This document shows positions 14,214 to 23,643 of a stretch of 33,754 bases of DNA, one piece after another. The DNA is from an uncultured Lachnospiraceae bacterium (lineage in GTDB: Bacteria > Bacillota > Clostridia > Lachnospirales > Lachnospiraceae). Both the position numbers and the translations under genes were made by a program. Location: assembly GCA_902798585.1 (NCBI GenBank), contig CADBXF010000030.1:1-33754 (forward strand), given 5' to 3'. Position 1 is the stretch's first letter, and every line of letters begins with the position of its first letter. Below the pieces are notes generated by a model. The model made no database searches and was not told the DNA's origin. It saw only the letters and a list, made by a program, of their open reading frames with translations.

Positions 14214-15755
14214 ATGAAGAAGGGCATTTCATTTCGGACGAAGATGCTGCTGGCATTTTCCGCACTGATCATTTTCTGCATCGGCGGGGTATGGCTTGTA
14301 TTTTCCGTGTTCATCGACCGCGTGACGATCAACCGCAAGATCCGGGATCTGGAAAAAGTTTACGAGACCATCGATGATTTCTTCGGAGAGTCCAGGGACT
14401 TCTACGGGAGAAACGCAGCGCGGAAGATTAACGATGCCATAGGGCAGCAGTATTTCGTGTTTCTGTACAACGCCAGCCCGCAGGTGCGCTTTGTCAGCGG
14501 CTCGGATTTCGGCGAAATGAACGCCTGGTACATCCGCGACGGGCAGGTATACAGCGGTTCGAAGAAAAATAAGGCAGGCGACCCGGAGCTTTTGGCGGAG
14601 CACGAGCGATACCGGATTTACCGTTTTGCCGTCGAGAGCAGTCCGCTCGGAGAAGACGGCGGTGAGTCGGGCGGGAAGCTGTATTATCTGGATGCCTACG
14701 GCAAATTGCGAAACGGTTTTACCATTCACATTCGAACCGATATCGGCGCTTTGGAGCGGGGAAACGACGCCGTAATCCGATTGTTGCTTGTAATTTCCTT
14801 CTTTGCATTTCTGCTCGCGGGCGTGATTGCGTGGCTGTTCAGCCGCCGTATGATGAAGCCCGTCGTACAGCTTTCGGAGCATGCGGAGCGGATGGCCCGG
14901 ATGGATTTCAGCGCCCGGTGCGATGTGGACAGCAACGACGCCATCGGCGTTTTGGCGGACTCGCTGAACCGTCTGTCCTGGCGGCTGCAGGAGACGCTCG
15001 GAGAGCTTAAGACAGCGAACAGCGAGCTGCAGAGCGACCTTGAACACCATGAGGCGGTCGATGCCATGCGGTCGGATTTCATCGCGAATGTCTCGCATGA
15101 GCTGAAGACGCCGATTGCGCTGATTCAGGGCTACGCGGAAGGCCTCTCCGACAATGTCAATGACAATCCGGAGGACCGCGCATACTATTGCAATGTCATC
15201 ATCGACGAGGCGGCGAAGATGAACCGCATGGTGCAGAAACTGATGACATTGAACCAGCTCGAATTCGGCGGCAACCAGGTGGAATATGAGCGATTTGACA
15301 TCGTCGGCATGCTGACGGGTCTGCTGAACTCGACCGAGGTGCTGCGGAATCAGAAGGGGATTACGCTGCATTACCATGAGGACGAGCCCGTGTATGTATG
15401 GGCGGATCAATATATGATTGAGGAGGTTGCGACGAACTACATAAGCAACGCCATCAACCATGCAAGCAAATCGAAAGAAATCGCCGTGTCGCTTGAGAAG
15501 GGAGACCGTCTCGTCCGCGTCTCGGTGTACAATACCGGGGAGTGCATCCCCGAGGAGGAGCTTGACCGCATCTGGATCAAGTTCTACAAGGTGGACAAAG
15601 CGCGAAGCCGCGAATACGGCGGAAGCGGAATCGGTCTGTCCATCGTCAAAGCCGTCATGGAGCGCCACCATTGCAGCTACGGTGCGATTAACCATCAAAA
15701 CGGCGTGGAGTTCTGGTTCGAACTGGAACTCGCCAATATGACCGAGGACCAATGA
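14214..15755 (+). CDS. Sensor histidine kinase with HAMP domain
   Basis: A 513-residue membrane kinase. TM1 is about residues 10-32, followed by an extracytoplasmic sensor of about 150 residues, TM2 about 185-207 and HAMP (RRMMKPVVQLSEHAERMARMDFSARC). A coiled coil leads to HisKA with FIANVSHELKTP (phospho-His H295), and the ATPase domain has the N box NYISNAINHA, NTGECI and GGSGIGLSIVK. The normal G1 Asp (DTG/DNG) is Asn in NTGECI, as in several VanS/CroS-like kinases. It pairs with the upstream response regulator. The sensor region resembles no ligand-binding fold that I recognise. The stop codon is 14 bases before the hisH start. Confidence 0.94.
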   Translation: MKKGISFRTKMLLAFSALIIFCIGGVWLVFSVFIDRVTINRKIRDLEKVYETIDDFFGESRDFYGRNAARKINDAIGQQYFVFLYNASPQVRFVSGSDFGEMNAWYIRDGQVYSGSKKNKAGDPELLAEHERYRIYRFAVESSPLGEDGGESGGKLYYLDAYGKLRNGFTIHIRTDIGALERGNDAVIRLLLVISFFAFLLAGVIAWLFSRRMMKPVVQLSEHAERMARMDFSARCDVDSNDAIGVLADSLNRLSWRLQETLGELKTANSELQSDLEHHEAVDAMRSDFIANVSHELKTPIALIQGYAEGLSDNVNDNPEDRAYYCNVIIDEAAKMNRMVQKLMTLNQLEFGGNQVEYERFDIVGMLTGLLNSTEVLRNQKGITLHYHEDEPVYVWADQYMIEEVATNYISNAINHASKSKEIAVSLEKGDRLVRVSVYNTGECIPEEELDRIWIKFYKVDKARSREYGGSGIGLSIVKAVMERHHCSYGAINHQNGVEFWFELELANMTEDQ

Positions 15756-15769
15756 GGCGGAGGATCGGA

Positions 15770-16346
15770 ATGATAGCGATTATCGATTACGATGCGGGCA
15801 ATATCCGCAGCGTGGAAAATGCATTGAATTCCCTTGGAATTGAGAATGTCGTGACGAGTGATCCGGCGGTGATTCGCGCGGCGGACCGCGTGATTTTGCC
15901 CGGTGTCGGGGCGTTCGGCGACGCGATGAAGAAGCTTGAGGATCGGGGACTTACCGAAGTGATTCGCGAGGCGGCGGCGGAAAAGCCGTTCCTGGGCATC
16001 TGCCTCGGCCTGCAGCTGCTCTTTGACTCAAGTGAGGAGGCTCCGGGAGTGAAGGGGCTCTCCGTCCTTCCGGGAGAGATTGTAAGGATTCCCGAGGGCG
16101 GCGGACGGAAGATTCCGCACATCGGCTGGAACGATCTGAGCTTCCCGAAGGAGTCGGAGCTGTTCCGCGGAGTTGCGGAGGGGAGCTATGTGTATTTCGT
16201 GCATTCCTGATGTGGCTGCGACGACGGAGTACGGCGTGACAATCCATGCGGCCGTTTCGCACGGGAAGGTGTTTGCATGCCAGTTCCACCCGGAGAAGAG
16301 CGGGGATGTCGGGATGCAGATTCTCAGAAATTTTGCAGCGGTTTGA
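15770..16346 (+). pseudogene. hisH: hisH, imidazole glycerol phosphate synthase glutaminase subunit, frameshifted
   Basis: HisH supplies ammonia from glutamine to HisF in step five of histidine synthesis. The first part (15770-16207, 146 codons) is normal: MIAIIDYDAGNIRSV, LPGVGAFGDAM, and the nucleophile Cys in FLGICLGLQLLF. It runs to YVYFVHS and then meets TGA at 16208-16210. The rest of the protein continues in another frame from 16209 (DVAATTEYG, then [19 protein letters not shown]) to a stop at 16344-16346, and it contains the catalytic His and Glu. The YY-x-x-P residues expected after VHS are absent, so a deletion of a few codons plus two bases is more likely than a single-base change. 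The ATG at 15770 has GGAGG 6 bases upstream. An assembly error remains possible. Confidence 0.85.
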
Positions 16347-16412
16347 AAATAAAGAAACCGGCACGGCGGTCCGATTTTTCGCGGACGGCGGAGCCGATCG
16401 GGAGCGATATTT

Positions 16413-17177
16413 ATGTTTACGAAGCGAATCATCCCCTGCCTCGATGTGCACAACGGGCGCGTCGTCAAGGGAATCAATTTCATTAACCTGCGCGATGCGG
16501 GAGATCCGGTGGAGGTCGGCAAGGCGTACGGCCGCGCCGGCGCGGACGAGCTTGTGTTCCTCGATATCACAGCGTCGTCGGATGCCCGTACAATCAAAAA
16601 AGAGATGGTGCGCCGCGTGGCGGAGCAGGTGTTTATCCCGTTCACGGTCGGCGGCGGAATCCGCACGGTGGACGATTTCCGCATGATTCTCCGCGAGGGA
16701 GCGGACAAGGTGGCGGTCAACTCCGCGGCGATTATGAATCCGAATCTGATCAGCGAGGCGGCGGAGAAGTTCGGGAGCCAGTGTGTGGTTGTCGCAATCG
16801 ATGCGAAGCGCATGCCCGACGGAACCTGGCATATCTATAAAAACGGCGGACGCGTGGACATGGGAATCGATGCGGTGGAATGGGCCGGAAGAGCGCAGGA
16901 GCTCGGCGCGGGTGAGATTTTGCTTACAAGCATGGACTGCGACGGCACGAAGAACGGGTACGATCTCGCTCTGACGAGGGCCGTGGCGGACCGCGTGACC
17001 ATTCCCGTAATCGCCTCGGGCGGCGCGGGAACCTGCGAACACTTTTACGAGGCGCTCACGGAGGGCGGCGCCGATGCCGCGCTTGCTGCGTCGCTGTTCC
17101 ACTATAAGGAATTGGAGATTTCCGAGGTCAAGAAGTATCTTCGCGACCGCGGTGTGAGTGTCCGGGAGGTACTTTGA
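16413..17177 (+). CDS. hisF: Imidazole glycerol phosphate synthase, cyclase subunit HisF
   Basis: A 254-residue beta/alpha barrel, complete. Catalytic Asp11 is in KRIIPCLDV and Asp130 in VVAIDAKR. The phosphate-binding loops are FTVGGGIRT and [11 protein letters not shown]. It converts PRFAR with ammonia to IGP and AICAR, and it normally receives ammonia from HisH, whose gene just upstream is broken. HisF alone can use free ammonium in vitro, so function could be partly kept. No other his genes are in the window. Its stop (TGA) shares one base with the ATG of ung. Confidence 0.96.
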   Translation: MFTKRIIPCLDVHNGRVVKGINFINLRDAGDPVEVGKAYGRAGADELVFLDITASSDARTIKKEMVRRVAEQVFIPFTVGGGIRTVDDFRMILREGADKVAVNSAAIMNPNLISEAAEKFGSQCVVVAIDAKRMPDGTWHIYKNGGRVDMGIDAVEWAGRAQELGAGEILLTSMDCDGTKNGYDLALTRAVADRVTIPVIASGGAGTCEHFYEALTEGGADAALAASLFHYKELEISEVKKYLRDRGVSVREVL

Positions 17178-17851
17178 TGGCTGTTATCGCCGAGGATTGG
17201 ACCGGATTCCTCCGGGGGGAATTCGCAAAGCCGTACTATCGGACGCTCAGTGATTTTGTGCGTGACGAGTATGCGCACGGCGTCGTGTATCCGCCGCGGG
17301 AGCGGATTTTCGAAGCGTTTCGCTATACAACGCGCTCCGATGTCAAGGTAGTGATTCTCGGACAGGATCCCTACCACGAGGAGAACCAGGCGCACGGCCT
17401 GTGCTTTTCCGTATGCCCGGGGACCGAAATACCTCCGTCGCTCGAGAACATTTACCGCGAGCTGAATACGGACCTCGGCTGTTACATTCCGAACAACGGC
17501 TACCTTGTCAAATGGGCTAAACAGGGTGTGCTTTTGTTAAATACCGTTCTCACGGTGCGCGCGCACCGTGCCAATTCGCATCACGACCGCGGGTGGGAGA
17601 CCTTCACCGACAATGTTCTTGCGGAGATCAACCGCGAGGACCGGCCGATTGTCTACCTTCTGTGGGGAAGACCGGCGCAGAGCAAGATTCCGATGCTCGA
17701 CAACCCGAAACATCTGGTGTTGACGGCGCCGCATCCGAGCCCGCTTTCCGCGTACCGGGGCTTCTTCGGATGCCGTCATTTCAGCAAGGCCAACGAATTC
17801 CTTGCGGCGCATGGGGTGGCGCCTGTGGATTGGCAGATTGAGAACATTTGA
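17177..17851 (+). CDS. ung: Uracil-DNA glycosylase
   Basis: A 224-residue family 1 UDG that removes uracil from DNA to start base-excision repair. Motif A is VVILGQDPYH with the water-activating D64. HGLCFSV holds the uracil-binding region. LLNTVLTV is the usual third block, and motif B is HPSPLSAYRGFFGC with H186. The ATG at 17177 overlaps the hisF stop by one base (TGATG), and GGGAGGT is 6 bases upstream. It is in the same direction as hisF and the following regulator and is probably cotranscribed. Confidence 0.97.
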   Translation: MAVIAEDWTGFLRGEFAKPYYRTLSDFVRDEYAHGVVYPPRERIFEAFRYTTRSDVKVVILGQDPYHEENQAHGLCFSVCPGTEIPPSLENIYRELNTDLGCYIPNNGYLVKWAKQGVLLLNTVLTVRAHRANSHHDRGWETFTDNVLAEINREDRPIVYLLWGRPAQSKIPMLDNPKHLVLTAPHPSPLSAYRGFFGCRHFSKANEFLAAHGVAPVDWQIENI

Positions 17852-17877
17852 GAGTAATATCGGAGGAGGAAAAATGT

Positions 17878-18738
17878 ATGGCGGGGTATCAGTCGGACAT
17901 ATCCTATGAAGAGTTTCACCCGACCGTATTGTATTGCAGCCGGGTGCGTGACGCGAGGCTTACTTACTATCACTCGCACTCGATTCTCGAGATCGCATAC
18001 ATTCTCTCGGGAAAAGGGCAGTACCTGATCGACGGCGTGACCTACGATGTAAAACAGGGCGACTTGCTCGTGTGCAATCCCGGGGTGATGCACCAAAGCA
18101 TCATAACCAACCCTTCGGATCCGACGCTTGAGTTTGTCGCGGGCATCAGCGATCTGCATTTTCAGAATATGGAGCCGAACGCGATTGCCCTGCCGAACGA
18201 TTGTCCGGTGCTCTCCTTAACCAACGAGGTCAAGCGGGAGATCAGCCGGTGCTGCTACGAGATTATCGACGAGAACATGACGACACAGCCCGGACGATAC
18301 TATCTCGTACAGGCGCAGATGATCAAGATTCTCATCCTCATTTACCGCTCCATCGCGGAGAAGCCGAAGGAGGAGGTTGTCGGCGTTCCGTTCGAGAGCT
18401 ACTCCAAGAGCTATGTCGTACAGCGCATCATCCAGTATCTCAAGGCGAACTATTCGCAGCACATTTCGCTCGACGGAATCGCGCAGAATATGTACTTAAG
18501 CCCGGTATATATCTCTAAGATTTTCAAGGAGAAGACCGGAGACTCGCCGATTAATTACCTCATCCAGATTCGTCTGGGCAAGGCGAAGGAGATGCTCGAG
18601 GAGAACCGCGGAAGCATCCGTACGATTGCCGCCGCGGTCGGCTATGACGATGTCTACCATTTCAGCAAACTGTTCAAAAAATACTACGGGGTATCCCCGC
18701 TGTATTACCGCAAGTCGGTGATTGAGGAGGGAATATGA
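17878..18738 (+). CDS. AraC family transcriptional regulator with cupin domain
   Basis: A 286-residue regulator. The N-terminal cupin (about 15-110) has HSHSILEIAYILSGKGQYLIDG and GDLLVCNPGVMHQ, typical of sugar- or small-molecule-sensing AraC proteins. The C-terminal double helix-turn-helix (about 185-285) has HISLDGIAQNMYLSPVYISKIFKEKTG and IRTIAAAVGYDDVYHFSKLFKKYYGVSP. The start at 17878 is supported by GGAGGAGG 8 bases upstream; an in-frame TTG at 17848 is inside the end of ung. The gene overlaps the sirtuin gene by 4 bases (ATGA), so the two are translated together. Effector and targets are unknown. Confidence 0.93.
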   Translation: MAGYQSDISYEEFHPTVLYCSRVRDARLTYYHSHSILEIAYILSGKGQYLIDGVTYDVKQGDLLVCNPGVMHQSIITNPSDPTLEFVAGISDLHFQNMEPNAIALPNDCPVLSLTNEVKREISRCCYEIIDENMTTQPGRYYLVQAQMIKILILIYRSIAEKPKEEVVGVPFESYSKSYVVQRIIQYLKANYSQHISLDGIAQNMYLSPVYISKIFKEKTGDSPINYLIQIRLGKAKEMLEENRGSIRTIAAAVGYDDVYHFSKLFKKYYGVSPLYYRKSVIEEGI

Positions 18739-19472
18739 ATCCGCTCACGAAAGAATTGACGGAAGTGCTTCGGCGAAGCAGCCGGGTCGTATTTTTCGGA
18801 GGCGCCGGAGTTTCGACGGCGAGCAACATCCCGGATTTTCGAAGCGCCACGGGACTGTTCAATCAAAAATACCGCAGGGTTCTGTCGCCGGAGGAGATGG
18901 TGTCGCGTTCCTTCTATGAGCGCGACCCCGAAGATTTCTTCGCCTTTTACCGCGACAAGCTCGTGTATCCCGAGGCGGAGCCGAACGACTGCCATAAGGC
19001 GCTCGCTAAGCTCGAGCAGATGGGGAAACTCACGGCGGTTGTGACGCAGAATATCGACGGTCTGCACCAGAAGGCCGGTTCGAAGGTCGTGCATGAGCTC
19101 CACGGTTCCGTGCTTCGCAACTACTGCGAGCGGTGCCGTAAGTTTTACGGTGTTGAGGCGATTCTGGAGACGAGCGGCGTGCCGCGTTGCGAGTGCGGCG
19201 GCATCATCAAGCCGGATGTCGTGTTGTACGAGGAGAGCCTCGATGACACGGTAATCTCGAAGGCGGTAGCGGCCATCGCGTCCGCCGACACGCTGATTAT
19301 CGGCGGGACATCGCTCGTCGTGTATCCGGCCGCGGGACTCATCGGCTATTTCCGCGGGAAGGATCTCGTGCTGATCAACAAGAGCGTGACGCCGGCCGAC
19401 GGCGAGGCGACGCTGGTGATTCACGACGATATAGCGACCGTGATGCGTGAGGCCGTGGATGCGCTCGAATGA
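18735..19472 (+). CDS. SIR2-family NAD-dependent protein deacylase
   Basis: A 245-residue sirtuin. The NAD-binding segment is GGAGVSTASNIPDFRSATGLF, followed by TQNIDGLHQKAG and the catalytic His in ELHGSVLRNYC. A four-Cys zinc site is present (YCERC and CECGG), and then GTSLVVYPAAG and LINKS. It removes acetyl or other acyl groups from lysines, consuming NAD and giving nicotinamide and O-acetyl-ADP-ribose. The length is usual for bacterial CobB-like enzymes. The start overlaps the regulator upstream. No macrodomain or lipoate-ligase partner, as in SirTM operons, is present. Confidence 0.95.
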   Translation: MNPLTKELTEVLRRSSRVVFFGGAGVSTASNIPDFRSATGLFNQKYRRVLSPEEMVSRSFYERDPEDFFAFYRDKLVYPEAEPNDCHKALAKLEQMGKLTAVVTQNIDGLHQKAGSKVVHELHGSVLRNYCERCRKFYGVEAILETSGVPRCECGGIIKPDVVLYEESLDDTVISKAVAAIASADTLIIGGTSLVVYPAAGLIGYFRGKDLVLINKSVTPADGEATLVIHDDIATVMREAVDALE

Positions 19473-19530
19473 GAGCGGCTCTTTACGGGCGTGAGTAGCA
19501 TGCCCTGAGCATCGGAATGCGCGGAGGAAA

Positions 19531-19560
19531 ATGAGGCGGCAAAACACAGGAGCTGCATAA
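19531..19560 (+). other. Possible 9-codon leader ORF before ftsH
   Basis: ATG at 19531 is followed by eight more codons and TAA (product MRRQNTGAA), with GGAGG (19523-19527) 3 bases before it. It ends 25 bases before the ftsH start. It may be chance; the good ribosome site and position make a translated leader conceivable. Confidence 0.25.
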
Positions 19561-19585
19561 GGAAACAAGCAGGGGAGGTTACGGT

Positions 19586-21601
19586 TTGAACAATTCAAAC
19601 AACGGAAAAAAGGACGACGGCAACAAGGGCAAGGGCGTCCTGACAAGAGTCATACTGACAGTCATTCTGTCATTTATCGTCATCATCGGATACATGTTCA
19701 TCTCGGCGGAGTTCGACAAGCTTCGCAACCGGGAGATATCCTATGACGAGTTCATCGCGATGCTCGAGGATGACGCAATTGAGAAAGTGGTGATTGAGGC
19801 GGATTACGACAAAATCGTAATCTACCCGGTGAAGGAAAAGCTGACGGAAGAGGAGAAGGGCGTAGAGACATTTTACACCGGCATCATCGAGAGTGATACG
19901 GAGTTGACTGCGCGCCTGGAGAACGCCAAGAAGCGGCAGGAGGAGAACGGGGCGGAGAAACCGCTTGAATACCGCCGGCTGATTGTGGACAAGCGAACGA
20001 CCATCATGGATGTGCTGCTTGCGTATGTTCTCCCGTTTGCGTTCATCTATCTGATGCTGTGGTTCGCATACCGCATGCTCACAAAGAACGGCGGAATCGG
20101 CGGCTTAGGCGCCGGAAAATCAACGGCGAAGATGTATGTGGAGAAGGAGACCGGCGTCACCTTCAAGGATGTTGCAGGGCAGGAGGAAGCCAAGGAGTCC
20201 GTGCTCGAGCTCGTCGACTTCCTGCACGATCCCGCAAAATACACCCGCATCGGCGCGAAGCTTCCCAAGGGTGCGCTTCTTGTGGGGCCTCCCGGAACCG
20301 GCAAGACGCTTCTTGCCAAGGCGGTTGCAGGCGAGGCGAAAGTTCCGTTCTTCTCGCTCTCGGGCTCCGATTTCGTGGAAATGTATGTCGGTGTCGGTGC
20401 ATCCCGTGTGCGAGATCTGTTCCGCCAGGCGCAGCAGATGGCGCCGTGTATCGTCTTTATCGACGAGATTGACGCCATCGGAAAGAGCCGCGACAGCCGT
20501 TACGGCGGCGGCAACGACGAGCGCGAGCAGACGCTCAATCAGCTCCTCTCGGAGATGGACGGTTTCGATACCTCGAAGGGTGTCGTGATTCTCGCGGCGA
20601 CCAACCGCCCGGAGATTCTCGATAAGGCGTTGCTTCGCCCGGGTCGTTTCGACCGGCGCATTATTGTGGACAAGCCCGACTTGAAGGGGCGTCTCGCCAC
20701 GCTGAAGGTTCATGCGAAAAATGTATTGATGCACGATTCGGTCAACCTTGAGGAAATCGCGCTTGCGACCAGCGGCGCGGTGGGTTCGGACCTTGCGAAC
20801 ATCATCAACGAGGCTGCCATCCTCGCGGTCAAGGAAGGCCGCACGGTCGTGACCCAGTCCGATTTGATGGAGTCGGTGGAGGTTGTCTTCGCCGGCAAGG
20901 AGAAGAAGGACCGCATCCTCGGACCGGAGGAGAAGAGAATCGTCGCGTTCCATGAGGTCGGACATGCGCTTGTTGCCGCGCTTCAGAAGGATGCGGAGCC
21001 GGTTCAGAAGATTACCATCGTTCCCAGAACCATGGGAGCTCTCGGATATACGATGCAGCTGCCGGAGGAGGAAAAGTACTTAAGCACGAAGGATGAGATG
21101 CTGACCAACATTCGCGTACTGTGCGGCGGACGCGCGGCGGAGGCGGTGACATTCCCGTCCGTTACGACCGGCGCGAGCAACGACATCGAGCGCGCGACAG
21201 CGCTTGCGCGCCAGATGATTACGCTCTACGGCATGTCGGAGACCTTCGGAATGGTTGCACTCGAGACTGTTGAGAGCAAATATCTGGAAGGCCGTACGGC
21301 GCTTGTATGCAGCGATGAGACAGCGACGCAGATCGACGCGGAAGTGCGCAGAATCATCGGCGGATGTTATGACGATGCCGTGCGGATGCTTAGCGAGAAT
21401 TCGGATATTCTCAACGAGGCTGCGGAGTTCCTGATCTCCCGGGAGACCATCTCCGGCCGGCAGTTCATGGAGATTTTCCGAAAGTACCGCCCGGAGGAGG
21501 GGAAGTCCGCCCCGGAAGTTTCCGAAATCGTTCTTTCGGACGACGCGGAGCCGGCGGCAGAACCGGCGGAAGAGTCCGGAGAAGTATCCGGCGTACAATA
21601 A
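19586..21601 (+). CDS. ftsH: ATP-dependent zinc metalloprotease FtsH
   Basis: A 671-residue membrane AAA+ protease that degrades unassembled membrane proteins and short-lived regulators. TM1 is about residues 19-40 and TM2 about 138-160, with a small extracytoplasmic domain between. The AAA domain has GPPGTGKT (234-241), [10 protein letters not shown] and the second region of homology [20 protein letters not shown]. The pore loop reads FVEMYVG. The zinc protease site is HEVGH (456-460), with the distal Asp later in the M41 domain. An acidic, Ala/Glu-rich tail follows about residue 635. The start is TTG with GGGGAGG 7 bases upstream, giving MNNSNNGKK. It is not next to tilS/hpt, its usual neighbours in Firmicutes. 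Confidence 0.96.
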   Translation: MNNSNNGKKDDGNKGKGVLTRVILTVILSFIVIIGYMFISAEFDKLRNREISYDEFIAMLEDDAIEKVVIEADYDKIVIYPVKEKLTEEEKGVETFYTGIIESDTELTARLENAKKRQEENGAEKPLEYRRLIVDKRTTIMDVLLAYVLPFAFIYLMLWFAYRMLTKNGGIGGLGAGKSTAKMYVEKETGVTFKDVAGQEEAKESVLELVDFLHDPAKYTRIGAKLPKGALLVGPPGTGKTLLAKAVAGEAKVPFFSLSGSDFVEMYVGVGASRVRDLFRQAQQMAPCIVFIDEIDAIGKSRDSRYGGGNDEREQTLNQLLSEMDGFDTSKGVVILAATNRPEILDKALLRPGRFDRRIIVDKPDLKGRLATLKVHAKNVLMHDSVNLEEIALATSGAVGSDLANIINEAAILAVKEGRTVVTQSDLMESVEVVFAGKEKKDRILGPEEKRIVAFHEVGHALVAALQKDAEPVQKITIVPRTMGALGYTMQLPEEEKYLSTKDEMLTNIRVLCGGRAAEAVTFPSVTTGASNDIERATALARQMITLYGMSETFGMVALETVESKYLEGRTALVCSDETATQIDAEVRRIIGGCYDDAVRMLSENSDILNEAAEFLISRETISGRQFMEIFRKYRPEEGKSAPEVSEIVLSDDAEPAAEPAEESGEVSGVQ

Positions 21602-21605
21602 CAGC

Positions 21606-21633
21606 AAAAAGCCCGGGATTGCCCGGGCTTTTT
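21606..21633. terminator. Intrinsic terminator after ftsH
   Basis: AAAAAGCCCGGG (21606-21617), loop ATTG and CCCGGGCTTTTT (21622-21633) form a perfect 12-bp stem ending in a T tract, 5 bases after the ftsH stop. It is symmetrical, so it can work on either strand. Confidence 0.95.
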
Positions 21634-21670
21634 CCAAAAGACCCGGCGAAAGCGGGAGAAAGGAGAGACC

Positions 21671-23572
21671 ATGCGCGAGTTCAATCTTCATGAAGAGCTC
21701 GGGAAACTGCCGTCGTGCCCCGGCGTATATATCATGCATGACGCCTGTGACCGGATTCTCTATGTCGGCAAGGCGAAAGTGCTGAAGCGCCGTGTGAGCC
21801 AGTATTTCCGCGGCGGAAGCAAACTTTCGACGAAAATCCGGCGCATGGTGTCCCAGGTGCGGTGGTTTGAGTATATCGTGGTTTCCTCGGAACTGGAGTC
21901 GCTCGTTCTCGAGAACAATCTCATCAAGGAAAACCGACCGCCGTACAACACATTGCTGAAGGACGATAAGACCTATCCGTTTATCAAGGTGACGACCGAC
22001 GAAGCATTTCCGAGAGTTTTGCTGACCCGGAAGAAAGAGAAGGATCGTGCGAGATATTTCGGTCCGTTCACCAACGGGGTTTCGGTCAACGATACCATCG
22101 AGCTTCTTCGGAAAATATATCATATCCGCACCTGTAACCGGACGCTTCCCGCTGCGGACCCGAACCTTCGACCGTGCCTGTACCATCAGATCGGGCAGTG
22201 CGACGCCCCGTGCGTCGGCGGTGTCAGCGAGGAGAGCTACAACGGGATGGTTGCGAAGGTGCTCCGCTTCTTAGGCGGTGATTACAGCGACGGAATCGCG
22301 TACTTGACCGGCCGCATGACGGACGCCGCAGCGGCGGAGGAATATGAGAAGGCGGCCGAGTTTCGGGATTTAATCCGCCGCGTGAAGGCGCTTTCGCAGG
22401 TACAGCATGCAAGCGACACCAACCTCGATGAGCGCGATATCATCGGAATGGCCCGGGACGGAGAGAACTGCGTGGTGCAGGTGTTCTTCGAGCGGAACGG
22501 AAACATCATCGGAAGGGAGCATTTTCCGATGACGGAGACCGCAGAGACGGAGGATTCCGAGGTTTTGGCGGCGTTTCTGAAGCAGTTTTACGAGGGGACG
22601 CCGTATGTTCCGAAAGAGATTCTGACGGAGACCGAGCCCGAGGACTCGGAGCTTTTGGAGGCGTGGCTTGCGACGAAGCGAAACCAGCCGGTCCACATCC
22701 GCGTGCCGAAGATCGGCGGCAAGGAGCGCCTGGTTCGTCTGGCGAAGGAAAATGCGCGCATGGTCATCACCAAGGATCTCGAGAAGGTGACGCGCGAGGA
22801 TGCGAGGACGAAGGGCGCGATGCGGGCTCTGGGAGATCTTCTCGGAATAACGGCGCTGCACCGCGTGGAGTCCTACGACATTTCCAACATCAGCGGATTT
22901 CACAGCGTCGGCTCGATGGTTGTGTTTGTCGACGGACGCCCGCGTAAGTCGGACTACCGCAAATTCCGCATCAAGAGCGTGGACGGTCCCGATGATTACG
23001 CATCGATGCGGGAGGTGCTTACAAGGCGCTTTACGCACGGTCTTAAGGACCTTGAGGAGACCGGCGAGCGGAGCGGATTTTCCGTGTTTCCGGACGCCGT
23101 TCTGATGGACGGCGGCAAGGGTCAGATTGAGGTTGCGGAGGAGGTGCTTCGCGAGCTCGGGGTGGACATTCCGGTCTGCGGCATGGTCAAGGATGACCGG
23201 CACCGCACGAGAGGCCTGTTCTGCCGCGGCACGGAGTATGCGCTCTCGGATGTAAGCCGCGGGGACGCCGGGGCAAACGAGGAGGTGTCCGCGCTTGTGA
23301 CGCGCATTCAGGACGAGACGCACCGGTTTGCCATCGAATATCACAGGAGTTTACGCTCCAAGGCGCAGACGAAGTCCGTTCTCGACGATATTCCCGGGGT
23401 TGGGCCGACGAGACGGCGCGCCCTGCAGATGTATTATAAGAGTATGGCGGAGCTCCGCGCGGCGACGGAGGACGAGCTTGCGGTGCTGCCCGGGATGAAC
23501 AGGGCGGCCGCGGCGTCGGTTTTTTCCTTCCTGCATGCGGCAGACGGTGCGGACGGCGCGACGGGAGAATGA
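21671..23572 (+). CDS. uvrC: Excinuclease ABC subunit C
   Basis: A 633-residue nucleotide-excision-repair endonuclease that makes both cuts beside a lesion. The N-terminal GIY-YIG domain (CPGVYIMHDACDRILYVGKAK, residues about 16-90) makes the 3' cut. A Cys-rich segment (CNRTLPAADPNLRPCLYHQIGQCDAPC) and the UVR domain (EEYEKAAEFRDLI) follow. The RNase H-like domain (ESYDISNISGFHSVGSMVVFVDG) makes the 5' cut, and the helix-hairpin-helix pair is at the C-terminus (LDDIPGVGPTRRRAL). AGGAGAG lies before the ATG. Only 37 bases separate it from the ftsH terminator and no promoter is seen there. uvrA and uvrB are not in the window. Confidence 0.97.
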   Translation: MREFNLHEELGKLPSCPGVYIMHDACDRILYVGKAKVLKRRVSQYFRGGSKLSTKIRRMVSQVRWFEYIVVSSELESLVLENNLIKENRPPYNTLLKDDKTYPFIKVTTDEAFPRVLLTRKKEKDRARYFGPFTNGVSVNDTIELLRKIYHIRTCNRTLPAADPNLRPCLYHQIGQCDAPCVGGVSEESYNGMVAKVLRFLGGDYSDGIAYLTGRMTDAAAAEEYEKAAEFRDLIRRVKALSQVQHASDTNLDERDIIGMARDGENCVVQVFFERNGNIIGREHFPMTETAETEDSEVLAAFLKQFYEGTPYVPKEILTETEPEDSELLEAWLATKRNQPVHIRVPKIGGKERLVRLAKENARMVITKDLEKVTREDARTKGAMRALGDLLGITALHRVESYDISNISGFHSVGSMVVFVDGRPRKSDYRKFRIKSVDGPDDYASMREVLTRRFTHGLKDLEETGERSGFSVFPDAVLMDGGKGQIEVAEEVLRELGVDIPVCGMVKDDRHRTRGLFCRGTEYALSDVSRGDAGANEEVSALVTRIQDETHRFAIEYHRSLRSKAQTKSVLDDIPGVGPTRRRALQMYYKSMAELRAATEDELAVLPGMNRAAAASVFSFLHAADGADGATGE

Positions 23573-23579
23573 GATTCCG

Positions 23580-23608
23580 TTGCATTTGGCGGCCTCGTGC
23601 TATATAAT
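23580..23608 (+). promoter_or_regulatory. Promoter of the hprK-murB-whiA operon
   Basis: TTGCAT (23580-23585), an exact 17-base spacer and TATAAT (23603-23608) lie 35 bases before the hprK ATG. It is the only clear promoter for the five-gene run that follows. Confidence 0.88.
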
Positions 23609-23643
23609 ACTCGTGGCGGTTATTACATTTTTCGGAGGTAGGT

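Noticed and set aside
14229..15752. 507-codon open frame on the minus strand opposite the histidine kinase
   Set aside because: The plus strand encodes a complete kinase with all motifs; the antisense product has no recognisable domain and no ribosome site.
16205..16211. Programmed +1 frameshift in hisH (TCC TGA like prfB)
   Set aside because: The spacing to the nearest Shine-Dalgarno-like stretch is far too long and conserved residues after VHS are missing, so a slip would not restore a normal protein.
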